Part shown: positions 43,101 through 53,223 of the stretch, in pieces
Numbering within the stretch: the first letter of the stretch is position 1
Layout of the letters: each line of letters starts with the position of its first letter
From: Auriscalpium vulgare
Taxonomy: Eukaryota; Basidiomycota; Agaricomycetes; Russulales; Auriscalpiaceae
Direction of reading: 5' to 3'
DNA: 64,000 nucleotides
NCBI GenBank assembly: GCA_019915015.1
Contig: JAHBBC010000020.1
Coordinates: 992,001 to 1,056,000, forward strand
Position numbers and translations under genes: made by a program
The notes under the pieces: model-generated
What the model saw: the letters and a program-made list of their open reading frames with translations, nothing else
Told to the model about the DNA's origin: nothing
Database searches by the model: none

Positions 43101-43908
43101 GGCCTGGCGACTGGGCGATGCTGCCGAGGAGCTCTGCGAGCGAGACACCTAATTCCGAGGACGTGTTTGGGGCGATGACGTGCAGCTCGGTGAGGTTCGC
43201 AAACAGTCCCCAGCTCCGGATTTGCACCGCGCGCAGATGTAGGGTGGACAAGCGCGGTGCGGCGCCGGCACGCAGGAGCTGCTCGGGAAACGAACATGCT
43301 GCCGTGTCACCCAAATGCATGTCCTTGTACAGTAGGAGGTGCTCAAGGATGGGCAGATCTGAGTCTTGCGCGCCAGCAAATAAACCCTCGACCGCTGCTG
43401 ACATGCCACTCAGGCGCAGCGTGCGCACACGCGACCCGTGGTGGCACAGGAATGCGCAGGTGGGTTCGAGGCCGGACATATGGAGGCGGTTAATGTCGCA
43501 TGTAAGTGGATAGTTCGCCGCGCGTGCGAGGCCCGTGCGCATGAGGTCCGTGAACCATTCGGGAGCCTGTATGACAATGCGCGCCCAGAGCGCGGGCAGG
43601 GTGAGCGCGCAGGCGCGCCATCGGCGGCACACGAGGAGAATGGATGTCCAGCGTGCAGGGGCAGGGTCGACGGTGTGTCCCATGGCGTAGGCGACCTTGA
43701 GCAAGATGCTCGCAAGGATTTCATTTGGGAGGAGAGATATCGGTAAGGTATCGTTGAGTGTGCCGTGTAGATCGGCGAGCTGTTGATGGAGAGCAAGGAC
43801 TTCGGCGGCCATAGTTGAACGGGAGAGCTCGCGATCACTGAGAATTGGGGGTCAGGCGAGGGAAAGGAGAAGACAGTCAAGGCCATACCTCTTTGCATCG
43901 ACTATCAT
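40183..43908 (-). CDS. Tandemly fused double F-box protein, family 2
   Basis: Exons 43889-43908 (20 nt, MIVDAK) and 40183-43837 give 1224 residues made of two complete family 2 units in one frame. Unit 1 covers about 42017-43837 and unit 2 about 40183-41998. Each has the coiled-coil lead (LHQQLADLHGTLNDT, LHQRLADLHSALNDT), an F-box (LLPNEILASILLKVAY, LLPNEILARVLLEVAY), leucine-rich repeats and a family C-terminus. Unit 1 has lost its stop and runs through WWCQGRRRRSRLTPKLSDRE into unit 2. The linker SRLTPKLS is the translated 3' end of the first intron of a once separate gene: the DNA TGACCCCCAAGCTCAG is the conserved acceptor seen at 27911-27926. Either a fusion protein is made, or splicing still separates the units. 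Confidence 0.75.
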
Positions 43909-45293
43909 GCCGTTTCTGCAGCTGAGCTACGACAGCAGGGGATATGACCTGTAAGAAATTGTCTGTAACGCGCGAGAGAGTGGTCAACAAGAGAAAGCAC
44001 ATACTATGGTTGCCGGCGTGCAGATATACCACTAGCGCCGTCCGAGTACAAGAGTCCTAGTCATCGCAGATGCTCCCACGGAGTGTCAATGAGACGCCAA
44101 ACGGCTTGATGACGCTTCGCGAGTTCAATTGTTGCAACGTTGAGCTTGAGTATTGAGTGCTGAGTGCCCTATCCATCTTCCTTGCGGTACTCTGCATAGC
44201 ACGACGCGGCCCGCCGAGCCTGAGCAACGCAGATCGAGCGAGTCCTACTCGTTGCCTTCGATGCGAGCACGATCACCCACCCAATCTCCACCTGTAGGTG
44301 CACGAACTTGATGAGCTCAGTGACGTCTGCGAACTTGCCCGACGGCTTGTCGCTGATGGATGAGCGAAACCTGGGGATGAGTGAGCGCAGGCGGAGGAGG
44401 GTGGAGTGTCTGCCAGAATAATTGTCGACTCACTCTGCGCGCTGGCGGTTCGGCAGACGCCGAAACGATAATGAGTACTAGTAGTACTATCACGGTCTAC
44501 TATCACCGTGACCGTCTTCCGATTTGCCCCAAGTCTTATTAGTGCTGCTGGACAAAATCACAAACTGCGCACTCTTATCTCAACATCTGCTGTGCAATCA
44601 AGTGGCGGGCGTATGTAGGAGCCACCCCCGTGACATACTATCCAGTCGATCGCCGGTATGCTCACTGGTATGTAGATTTTCCAATTGGCGTCATGCCCGT
44701 GAAGTCGAGGAGGTGAGCTTCAAGTGGTCGCCGACTCTTGCAATATCTGGCTCAAGACTCTTTTTAGTCTCTAAGCCGTTGACCGTATCCGTCGCTCTCT
44801 CTGGCATTTACTATGCATCGAAACATAGAGTGTTCCTTGGCTACCCATGCCATTGTCTCTTTTCGCGCCTTTGACTCGACTAGCCGCGTGTTTGATGGAA
44901 GCTGTACACTATTGAAGAACTAGCGCCTTTTCCTTATTCTTCCGCCGCTCTTTCTCTCATCTTCTCTCGAAAGCGCCTTGGCAACACAAACACAAACGGC
45001 CGTCGTCCTCTCCGTTGCCGAGTTATCTTGTGTGGTGTGTAGAACAATCGATGCCGCTGTTGTGTTTTGGCTCGGCCGCACGCCACTCGCTTATGGACGC
45101 CTCAGCCGGATAGCCTGCAATCGGCCTTCCGACGCATGCCTTCCATTGTCTCTCTACTTATAAATTCACGCAGTTAGGACGATGGCCTGGCATCCAAACG
45201 AACCAAGTGCGTCTACTTTGTCTGTCGCCCAGCTGAAATCTGCTCTGACGGGTTGCGCAGATATCACTGTCAAAACTCGCCGCAAGTCGCATC
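43909..45293. other. Intergenic, with a duplicated gene fragment
   Basis: About 1.4 kb. No intact gene supported. Contains the fragment at 44362-44466. Confidence 0.5.
44362..44466 (-). pseudogene. Second fragment of the two-TM protein gene (5' end and promoter)
   Basis: Aligns to 32854-32966: GATGAGTGAGCGCAGGCGGA and GGCGGTTCGGCAGACGCCGA match the parent region with few changes. It therefore carries the start of the first exon and the promoter palindrome. No downstream exon follows. Confidence 0.6.
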
Positions 45294-45788
45294 ATGGTTT
45301 CCCCGACATCCTCCGCTTCGACATCGAGCGATAGCCTCGCCGCGGATCTTGCCGCATCGCTGAGCATCGCTACAGAGCAGAGCTCTCCTGAACAAGGTCT
45401 GTCCATATGCATTTTTGCACGCCTGCGACGTCTTGCTCACTCATACACAGTGGCACGCGCCATTCTGTGCGCCGACGACGACGGTGCATCCTCGGATTCC
45501 GCTTGCGACGGTCCTGACTGGGTCGACGAGGATATCCTCGCTGGCAACATCGACAAGCACAACGAGGAGGTCTGGCAGATGTACCAGTGGGTACGGGACT
45601 ACGCGCGTCGCATCCACGCCGTTCTCACCGATATCGAATCGCTCGTCGAGGACGCACCTGAGCACCGCGAGGAAATGGAGGAGCTGGTACGCGTGCAGCA
45701 GGAGCAGCTCACCAAGACGTGGGATATGGTCGAGCGGCTGAAGGGGGAGCTCGATCTCCCTTTATCCACCAGTAAAGTTCAGGGTTGA
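45294..45788 (+). CDS. Small acidic coiled-coil protein, uncharacterised
   Basis: Exons 45294-45396 and 45451-45788 give 146 residues. The 54-nt intron has no stop and is a multiple of three, so the unspliced frame is also open; splicing is preferred because it has GTCTGT and ACACAG ends and its translation breaks the pattern. The protein has a Ser/Thr/Ala-rich start, an acidic stretch (DDDGASSDSACDGPDWVDED) and a long helix of coiled-coil type (HREEMEELVRVQQEQLTKTW). The coding-like sequence upstream of the ATG leaves room for another 5' exon. No family recognised; such layouts occur in small scaffold proteins. Confidence 0.5.
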   Translation: MVSPTSSASTSSDSLAADLAASLSIATEQSSPEQGLSICIFARLRRLAHSYTVARAILCADDDGASSDSACDGPDWVDEDILAGNIDKHNEEVWQMYQWVRDYARRIHAVLTDIESLVEDAPEHREEMEELVRVQQEQLTKTWDMVERLKGELDLPLSTSKVQG

Positions 45789-45962
45789 GCTGGTTGCATT
45801 GGCTGCTCATTTTCTATCTATTCTTTGTGTCCGGTGTGGTTCAAATTTATCATGTGTGTATGGTCAGATGTCGGGAAAGCCTGAATATTATTATCTGATA
45901 AGATTTCTTTTCATGACCCGGGCTCGGCGACTCAGTGGCTTGACTCTTAGACTTCAACTTCA

Positions 45963-47798
45963 ATGGCAAACATGGATTCTAAGCCCAGGTACGCCAAAGA
46001 AATGCAATCTCAGCACTCCTGTGCGTGCTCAAGTGGTGTTTTCAGCGCTCGTCAGAGCCAAATTGACAAGCTCGACGCTCGACTCGCCGACCTCAAGATC
46101 CAGCGCAACGCGCTAGCCCCTATATCCATCCTCCCCGACGAGCTGCTCGGCGAAATCTTCGTCAACTGCGCCGTCACGGACGATGACTTTTTGACAGCCA
46201 GTGTTAGCATCAGCCTCGTTTGCCGCCGCTGGGCTAGCGTGGCATCGAGCCATGCCAAGCTCTGGTCATACGTGGGCCACTACTCGCCGGCCGACTGGAG
46301 TCGCACAAATTTGCGTCTGATAAGGTCGAAGGAGCACCCGCTTACCTGCGATTTTAGCATTGCGGGCGAAAACAGTGCCTGGGACGTGTCTACGGTACTG
46401 CTGGTCCACGGACATCGTGTCCGCCATCTCAATATCGATACAGCAGCCGACCGCGATGGCCTCAAAACCGCGTTTGCGCATATTGAAACCCTTCCCATGC
46501 TCAACACGCTCTCGCTATTTTTGGATGCAGGCGAGCACTACGATCTGCCAGGGTTCGTGCTCGACGGTGGTGCTCCGCACCTACGCAACATCTCACTACA
46601 TGGCATTGGGTTCACTGGATGGGAGCATCTGTCCAATCTCACAGAGCTGAAGCTCTGCCAGCGTACCGATGGCAATGTACTCCTTCCTGTTCCATCATTC
46701 GGCGAATTCTCCTCCTTCCTGCGGCGCTCTCCCCAACTCCGCACTCTGAAGCTCGACCATTTCCTGCCGCATACCATCGTAACCGACATCTCTGTCGACG
46801 GGGAGAACGCCGTAATCCACCTCCCTTACTTGGAGTCCCTTCAATTGAAAGACAACCTGGAGCAGATGCAGTCTCTCCTCCAAGTCCTCACGATTCCGTC
46901 TTCGACCTCGCTGAACATCATGGGGGACGCGGGTGACGTCTGGTTTCCGAGCGACGTGGTTCATCTTGCAAAGTGCATCCGACTTCACCTGCGCAGTCCC
47001 GGTGCACCGACTCTACGTTTCCTCGGGATCTACCTTAGCGTCCGCCTTCGCGGACACACCGTCTTCACAGCCGACCCAGCGTCGGGCGATGGCGAACACG
47101 CCCATTTCAGCTTGTCAGCACGTCTATCCGCCGGGAGTACCAACCGGAGGGTCATCTACAAGATCCTCGATGCCATACCCCTCGATTCCGTCACGTACCT
47201 CCATGCAACACAAAGCCCGGGCCCGATGGATCAACTTGGAGTATCACACACTATTTGGCGCGCGATATGTCAGCGCCTACCGCGAGTCGAGGTCGTCCGG
47301 ACTGCAATCGATGAGTACATGGTGCAGGTCGTGCAGGGTCTTGTAGGCGCCGTCCAGCGCGGGGCGCGAGGACTGTCGGGGAAGAAGAGGCGTCGAGCTG
47401 AGCAAGCGGGACTCGCCCCACCCTCACGTCTGGATCTTGTTGCGTCTCCGGTGGAGCACCCCGACACTGCACTGCATGTGCAGTGTTTCAGCGCATTGGA
47501 CGCATTGCTCACGGTGTACAAGCTCATGGACGCTTCATCCAAACCCTCTGGCGTGCCCTTGGGCACGCTGTCCATAGAGGGCGTCCTCAGCGAGGTTCAT
47601 CCTTTTCGAGAGCGGCTGCACTCGCGTGTCGGACAGCTGGTGATCGATGGGCGGCCGTGGGATCCGGTGACGTGGAGGAAGATGTTGAAGCAAGCTAGGA
47701 GAGAGCGCAGAGCCTTGACGGTGAAATATGGCGAGGACCGAAACGAACCCCTTAGCTCGGACTCCGAACCAGAGGTTAGCGCTGGTGGTGCGGCTTAG
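45963..47798 (+). CDS. F-box protein, family 1
   Basis: Exons 45963-45988 (26 nt, MANMDSKP) and 46046-47798 give 592 residues. The 57-nt intron is free of stops and a multiple of three, so a 611-residue unspliced form is possible; the paralogues argue for splicing. SARQSQIDKLDARLADLKIQ is the coiled-coil lead, followed by the F-box-like motif (ISILPDELLGEIFVNCAV, VCRRWASVASSHAKLWSYV), leucine-rich repeats (LRNISLHGIGF, LSNLTELKLCQ, SPQLRTLKLDH) and the family C-terminus (YKLMDASSKPSGVPLGTL, SRVGQLVIDGRPWDPVTW). An extra basic and acidic tail extends it beyond the other members. Presumed SCF adaptor. Confidence 0.85.
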   Translation: MANMDSKPRYAKEMQSQHSCACSSGVFSARQSQIDKLDARLADLKIQRNALAPISILPDELLGEIFVNCAVTDDDFLTASVSISLVCRRWASVASSHAKLWSYVGHYSPADWSRTNLRLIRSKEHPLTCDFSIAGENSAWDVSTVLLVHGHRVRHLNIDTAADRDGLKTAFAHIETLPMLNTLSLFLDAGEHYDLPGFVLDGGAPHLRNISLHGIGFTGWEHLSNLTELKLCQRTDGNVLLPVPSFGEFSSFLRRSPQLRTLKLDHFLPHTIVTDISVDGENAVIHLPYLESLQLKDNLEQMQSLLQVLTIPSSTSLNIMGDAGDVWFPSDVVHLAKCIRLHLRSPGAPTLRFLGIYLSVRLRGHTVFTADPASGDGEHAHFSLSARLSAGSTNRRVIYKILDAIPLDSVTYLHATQSPGPMDQLGVSHTIWRAICQRLPRVEVVRTAIDEYMVQVVQGLVGAVQRGARGLSGKKRRRAEQAGLAPPSRLDLVASPVEHPDTALHVQCFSALDALLTVYKLMDASSKPSGVPLGTLSIEGVLSEVHPFRERLHSRVGQLVIDGRPWDPVTWRKMLKQARRERRALTVKYGEDRNEPLSSDSEPEVSAGGAA

Positions 47799-48116
47799 TA
47801 TTTTCAACACCTCTGGTCTTTTTCCTTCGACGAATGACCCTCGCGTTCAGGTAACACCAAATTTGATCTATCTCTGAATTCATGTATAAATCTCGTCGCA
47901 TATATAGTTATAGCAGAAATGCTAGCAAGATGTACGATAGCAGAGTAAGCGCGGAAGTTCGAGTTAATAGGGCTACAACGATCGTAATGGTGGTTCGTGA
48001 ATGAGAGGAGTGCGAGGAAATCAAAATACAGATGGAAAGTAATCTGAGTATGGCTACAAATCAACCGCCGGGGCGAATATTCATGGAGAAAGAGTCTGAG
48101 AAAAGCTGACGATGCG
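47799..48116. other. Intergenic (convergent 3' ends)
   Basis: About 320 bases, AT-richer than its surroundings, between two converging genes. Nothing else seen. Confidence 0.5.
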
Positions 48117-49612
48117 CTAACCAACCAGACATGACCCGCACGTCTGGATGCCCGACCCGCGAAGATCGCACGTCCGTAGCTGACCGCCAAGGGCATTGGT
48201 GCAGATCGCTGTCTGCTGGTCGGGTGTCAGCGAGAGCGTCTCGTTGTTAACGATCCTGCACAAAGATAAATCAGCATTGGATTTGAATGAGAAGAAGGAG
48301 CGACGTACAGTGCCGTGAGGGCGCTCTGTGATATGCTCGCGGGGAGTGCGGTGCCCATCTGGGCATTGCCCAGTAACGTGAGCGATGTGAGATTCTGCAG
48401 ATTGTCGGGGAGCGGGCCGAGGCCTGTCGACTGCAGACTGAGAGAGGAGAGGCTGGTGAGGGAAGCGAAGGATGATGGAAGTGGACCACCTGATTGCACA
48501 TAAATATGAGTACGACGAGTTAGGTGGAGGGGAAGTGGGACGTACCAGGGGCCACATTGTTGCCGACGATGGTCAGCGATTCAAGCGCGGTGAGGTTCGT
48601 GAACTCCGCCGTTATGGACGCGGGCACGGCGGGGAATGTGAGCGATCTAGTCGCAAGTTAGCACACGTATACAACACAATGTGGATAACACTCACACAGA
48701 CGACACCTGCCCCGCACCGTCGCACCTCACCCCATTCCACGCACAGAACCGTACATCCTGCACCCATCCACCTGCCTCCAGTCCCTGCTGCCCGTCAGAC
48801 CCGGCGTCCTCCCACAGGGACCTCAACGCGCAGAATTGCGTCGCGTCCACGGCGGTCGGGTACACGGCAGTCGAGTTCGCCGGGAGTTGTGAGAGGAGAG
48901 GAAGACAGGTCGAGCAGGGATACGTCGTCGGCGACGCAGGCGCGTTGAGCGTATATTCGTTGATGCATTGTTGCGCGTCTGCGCTGAGGCCGGATGGCGG
49001 CGCTGGCGCAGGGGAGGAGGTGGGCGTGGACGAACTTGAAGATGGGAACGTTCGGGTATTGAGGATGGTCAGGTTGACCAGCACGTAGAGCAGGAAGAGC
49101 AGCAGGGCGGTGATCCATGCCCGACGGCGCCACTTCTGCAGTACCGTTTCGTGTCGCCGGCAGGAGCAGTGCTGCTGCTTCCGCACGTTCAGCGGAGGCC
49201 ATTCTGCCATGTGCACATGGTCGTGCTCATGGTAGTGATCTGGCAGCTCCGGTTCCTGGATGGGTATGTCCAGCTCTGGCTGCCGCCGCGGCGCCCGCAT
49301 TTCGAAGAACATCTTCGTGAAGCGGTCGCGGAACGCACCCGAGCGCGGCGTCGAGTTGGCTGTCGAGCCCTTCTCGAGGTCGCGTGTCTTGGACGCAGGC
49401 GATGCCTTGTACATCGTCGATGAGCCGAAGGAGAACGAGCGGGTGCTCTGGGGATTTGGGAATGGCGGTGGGGATTCGGGGGAGAAGTGTGAGTGTTCGA
49501 TCGGCGCGTCTGGGGGTGGGACGGTGAGGGAAAGGTGCTCCTTGAACTTCGATGGCGGGAACCACGAGGTCCGGAAGGATGGCGAGCTAGGTGGGTGGTT
49601 GTTTTGGCTCAT
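48117..49612 (-). CDS. Single-pass membrane protein with leucine-rich repeats
   Basis: Exons 48696-49612, 48546-48646, 48309-48489 and 48117-48255 give 445 residues. A long Ser/Pro-rich cytoplasmic tail precedes one transmembrane helix near residue 165 (AWITALLLFLLYVLVNLTIL). Outside follow a Ser/Pro/Ala stalk, a Cys-rich cap (YPCSTCLPLLSQLP, FCAWNGVRCDG) and short leucine-rich repeats split by introns (LTALESLTIVGNNV, LTSLSSLSLQSTGL, LQNLTSLTLLGNAQM), ending in a Cys pair region (CDLRGSGIQTCGSCLVG). The WNGVRCDG cap before the repeats is like that of plant and fungal extracellular LRR proteins. A surface-sensing or adhesion role is inferred; no kinase domain is present. Confidence 0.72.
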
Positions 49613-50018
49613 AAAGATCGTGTGTTCGTGTGGAACGGCGGTGGTGTGCGTTGGTGCGTGCGAAGTGGGTGATGGCGGTAGAGGAAGAAAGGGCGTTTGG
49701 GCTTAAGGACGGAGACCCTGCAGCGCGCAGGCTGCGTGGCACGGCGGGCACGCTCCGGGGCTGTTTTTAGAAACAGCCTGCGAGGCTGTTCTGACACCCT
49801 TCATCGCGCCTACATCACGCCTTCCTGGCTTGCCGGATTACCTAAGCGATTACGGACCGTCGGACCGCCAGCGCGTTCAAGTGGCGACGACACTGACAGC
49901 AACGCCATCCCAACCTCGGCAACGACACCGACTCTGCACCGTCCCTCATCTTTCCCTTTCCCTACCCAGACCTTGTTCAACTTGTAGCTTCTACATTCCT
50001 AATTGATATTCGTGCCGT
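49613..50018. other. Intergenic with the left 68-bp inverted repeat
   Basis: Promoter region of the LRR gene, then the repeat at 49740-49807, then about 210 bases before the MPE1-like pseudogene. No other gene. Confidence 0.5.
49740..49807 (+). repeat. 68-bp inverted repeat, left copy
   Basis: Begins CACGGCGGGCACGCTCCG and contains a perfect hairpin (GGCTGTTTTTAGAAACAGCC, arms of 7-8 bp) followed by a third CGAGGCTGTTC arm. It is the reverse complement of 52916-52983 with one mismatch. TGG stands on the outer side of both copies (49737-49739 and 52984-52986). Confidence 0.85.
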
Positions 50019-52050
50019 ATGGCATCATCAGTTTTTTACAAGTTCAAGTCTCAGAGAGACGAGTCTCGGGTGACCTTTGATGGCACGGGCATCTCTGTCT
50101 TCGACCTGAAGAAAGAGATCATATTAGCCAACAACCTTGGCAAGGCCAATTGACTTCGATCTCGCCGTGCTCGATAGCTCGTCTGGTGAAGGTGCGTCAC
50201 GTCTTCCTCCCGCAGCAGCTCTCCAACTTACCAGCCTGGCGTGGCAGAGTTCAAAGATGATTCCCGCATTATCCCGCGCTCGTCGTCAGTCATCGTGAAG
50301 CGCGTGCCTCCAGCGCGGCCAGGGAGGGGTAAGGCAGCTATGTACATCGCTGGCGCCGGAGCATCATCTGCTCCAGCGACCGACCTGATGCAGGCCGGCA
50401 GTACCGCTGGCTCCTCAGGCTCGTGGAGCAAGGGCGGCATGTCCAAACGCTTCAACGGAGAGCCGTCGTCGAAGTCCTCGGCGGTGCGTGCGCACCCCTT
50501 CACCGGAGCCGAGCCGCTGACACGCTCGCAGAGTTCCACGCCGTCTGCAACCCCCAAGTCCACCGTCCTCTCCGCAGAGGACGAGGCCGCCGCGGTCGCC
50601 GCCATGTTCCAGGCCCAGACCGACAACTGGGAGGAGACGCAGGAGAAAATGTCACAGTCCGTGTCGCGTTTCGTGTGTCCAGTAGTAGTGTCGTCTAATG
50701 CATGCGCGCTTTCTTTTGGCCGACGTGCACCCCTCTAGCGCGCAGCGTATCTACACTAACCCCCGCACGACGACGTTCAACAGAGGCGGCGGCGCGGCGA
50801 AGCCCTTCACGCCGCATCATCAGCACCCTCAGAACGACCGCCCGTTGCCCCCGAGCTACGTATGCTATCGATGTGGACAGAAAGGTCAGTCGTCTGTCCA
50901 TCGCGCGTGCTTCGACTGACGCGCGTCGCATCGCAAGGCCATTGGATTCAGGACTGTCCGACGAACAGTGATCGCGAGTTCGACAACAAGCCGCGCATCA
51001 AGCGCACGACCGGCATTCCTCGCAGTTTCCTCAAAGCCGTCGACAGCCCCGGGGGCTCGCAGCTAGGGCAGGGCGTCATGGTGACGCCGGAGGGCGGTTA
51101 TGTTGTCGCGCAGCCTGACTCGTGAGCAGCCTCAACTTTAGGAAGCACGGTCACTAAACCTTCCCGCAGAGCATCGTGGCAAATGCAAGTAACCAAACCA
51201 AATGGTCTGTCAGAGATCGAAATCCGCGAACGTCCTTCAAAGGACCCTTCGATCGTGTGTTCCATCGACAACCAGATCTTCCGCGACGCCGTGAAGATGC
51301 CGTGCTGCGGCAAAGCGTACTGCGAGGAGTGCATACAGACACACCTGCTTGAGAAGGACTTCATATGCCTGAACTGTGGGACAAAGGTCGCGTCGCTGGA
51401 CAAGCTCTCGTCGACAAGCCGATGCGGACGAAGGTCGGGGACTACATTGAAAGGGAGATCGAGGCAAGCAAGGAAGAGGAGCGCGTCGCGAACGGCGAGG
51501 CGCCGGGATCAGGCTGCAGCGCGCCGCCATCGCAGGTACGCATCCCTTCCCCATATCCACACGTCTTTCCCATTCTCAAGAGCAATTAGACACAGACCCC
51601 CGCGCCCGAGGCGACGTCTCCTGAGCAGTTCGCCGCGCAGCAGATCTCGTCGGACCTCGCGATCGCGGACAGCATCCCGCACACGCAGGCGCAGATCACG
51701 CAGCTCGCGCAGATGCTGCAGAACGCGTCGCTCCCGGCGGCGGTGCGCCAGCAGACGGAGGCGCAGCACCGCGACCTGCAGGTGCAGCTCGCGCAGGCGC
51801 AGGCGGTGAGCGTCACACACACTTAGTTTTCCTGATTACCCATGCAATGCGCAGTGATTGCGCATCATGAATCCTCCTCTCGAAACTGCTCGGCCATGTT
51901 CAAGTCACAATGCAAGGTGGAGCGTCGCGGGCTGCCCTGGGTTGGGCGGCGCGCTGGAGCCTGAGGTGCGCCGGGGTTGGGTGCACTGGCAAGGGCGAGT
52001 TGGACACTCCAGCCCAGCCTATGAATGGATGCTGGGCACACAACAACTAG
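50019..52050 (+). pseudogene. MPE1/RBBP6-like gene copy, frameshifted
   Basis: Related to Mpe1/RBBP6, a subunit of the mRNA cleavage and polyadenylation factor. The parts occur in family order: a DWNN ubiquitin-like domain (FYKFKSQRDESRVTFDGTGI), a CCHC zinc knuckle (CYRCGQKG then HWIQDCP) and a RING-type finger (CSIDNQIFRDAVKMPCCGKA, YCEECIQTHL, CLNCGTK). Introns are retained, so it is a DNA-level copy and not a retrocopy. It is broken: one extra T near 50150 shifts the frame inside the DWNN domain, a base is missing near 51410 just after the RING, and further shifts fall in the Met/Gln/Gly-rich C-terminal region (51850-51960). The essential parent gene should lie elsewhere. Sequencing errors are an alternative cause. 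Confidence 0.78.
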
Positions 52051-52308
52051 TACAGAGCAGTAGATCTAGACAGTGATAAATGTGTATAGTATGGAATATA
52101 TTACATGTACACGGCGATGCGCGAGTGATGACGAACATGACAAACAGACAGACAAGACACATATATACTTCGAATGTATGATACAACACAATGTTCCCGA
52201 CAACCAAAATACCAACGAAGTGAATGTAAGAACAGGAACCCAGCGCGTGTGGGATGAGCATCGCGCCGCCGGGCGAGGGCATCCAGGTGTGCACCTGCTT
52301 GCGGCGCT

Positions 52309-52875
52309 TCAGGCGGCGGCGCGGGTGTTGCAATGGATCACGGCGCCGGGAGAGGGTGATAGTCGAGGCGCGATGTCCCGGCGCGCGGGCGCGGGAGAGC
52401 GACGGCGGGAGAGGGCCTGCGGGCGCACGCAGAAGGGACGGCGACGCGGGCGACGGGTCTGCGAACGCGCTCCCGGGCCTGCAGCACTAAAAAAAGTCAG
52501 CAAACATCCCGGCCATGCAATGCGAAGGCGGACTCACCTGTCCTCCACCGCCGACTCTACGTCCGACTCGACGACGACGTCGTCGTTGCGCTCGCGGCGC
52601 ATGGCGAAGGTCTGCTCGCGCGTGAGGCACACGAGCGCGGCGGCGTTCTCCTCGTGGAGGCGGCGCCCGGCGCCCTCATCATCCTCCTCCTCCGCGGCGG
52701 GGACCGCGGGCACTGGTGTGGGTGTGAGCAATTGTGGGCGCGGGGACGGTGGGGAGATGAGTGCGTCGAGGTAGAGGCGGCGGAAGGGCGGGAGGATCAT
52801 CATGGATGTAGGGGACGAGGTATCGGTTGAGGGCGGTGGTGGGGACGGGTGCGTGGCAGGCGGGGCAGGCGGCAT
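52309..52875 (-). CDS. Gene-like ORF inside the inverted-repeat segment, unknown
   Basis: Exons 52538-52875 and 52309-52486 with a 51-nt intron ending in a T-rich tract give 171 residues. The first exon encodes a Pro/Ser-rich start, a helix (LPPFRRLYLDALI) and an acidic region (ALVCLTREQTFAMRRERNDD). A different frame at the start reads CPACHAPV, and a different frame in exon 2 reads KRRKQVHTWMPSPGGAMLIP, both of which look more like real protein than the spliced frame. It may thus be a second decayed gene copy. Convergent with the MPE1-like pseudogene. No family assigned. Confidence 0.3.
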
Positions 52876-52915
52876 TGATAAGATAAGATAGCAGTGACGA
52901 AAGCACGATGAAGGG

Positions 52916-52983
52916 GCGATGAAGGGTGTCAGAACAGCCTCGCAGGCTGTTTCTAAAAACAGCCTCGGAGCGTGCCCGCCGTG
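52916..52983 (-). repeat. 68-bp inverted repeat, right copy
   Basis: Reverse complement of 49740-49807 with one mismatch (GAGG for GGGG) and the same internal hairpin. Confidence 0.85.
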
Positions 52984-53223
52984 TGGGGGAGCATAAGCCG
53001 AGAACAAAGACCATGTCGCGCAGACCACGGCAAAGTACTAAACGAACAATAGCGCAGATGGCGACCAGCGTGACGCGAACAATGTGAGCAACGTGCGTGA
53101 TGTTACGTGACATTGTGACGCATTGTCCACGTCACAATAGGCAGTCACACATCCGGTCATACTGTCACGCACGGCCCGCGCCGAAAGGGCGAAGCTAGGC
53201 GTATGGCGAGATTTAGCACGGCT

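Larger units (their letters stand above)
49740..52983. mobile_element. Candidate inverted-repeat element carrying captured gene copies
   Basis: 3244 bp bounded by 68-bp inverted repeats and a possible 3-bp target duplication TGG. It holds no transposase, only the MPE1-like pseudogene and one gene-like ORF facing each other. It may be a non-autonomous DNA transposon that captured host genes. The alternative is two copies of a short hairpin element inserted in opposite directions. The 3-bp duplication could be chance. Confidence 0.4.

Noticed and set aside
44524..44874. 116-codon ORF with hydrophobic parts
   Set aside because: Composition is not protein-like over its length and no splice or start context supports it.
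49740..52983. Reading the inverted repeats as protein (both give FRNSLRGCSDTLHR)
   Set aside because: The shared peptide is only the repeat DNA translated twice and not a conserved domain.
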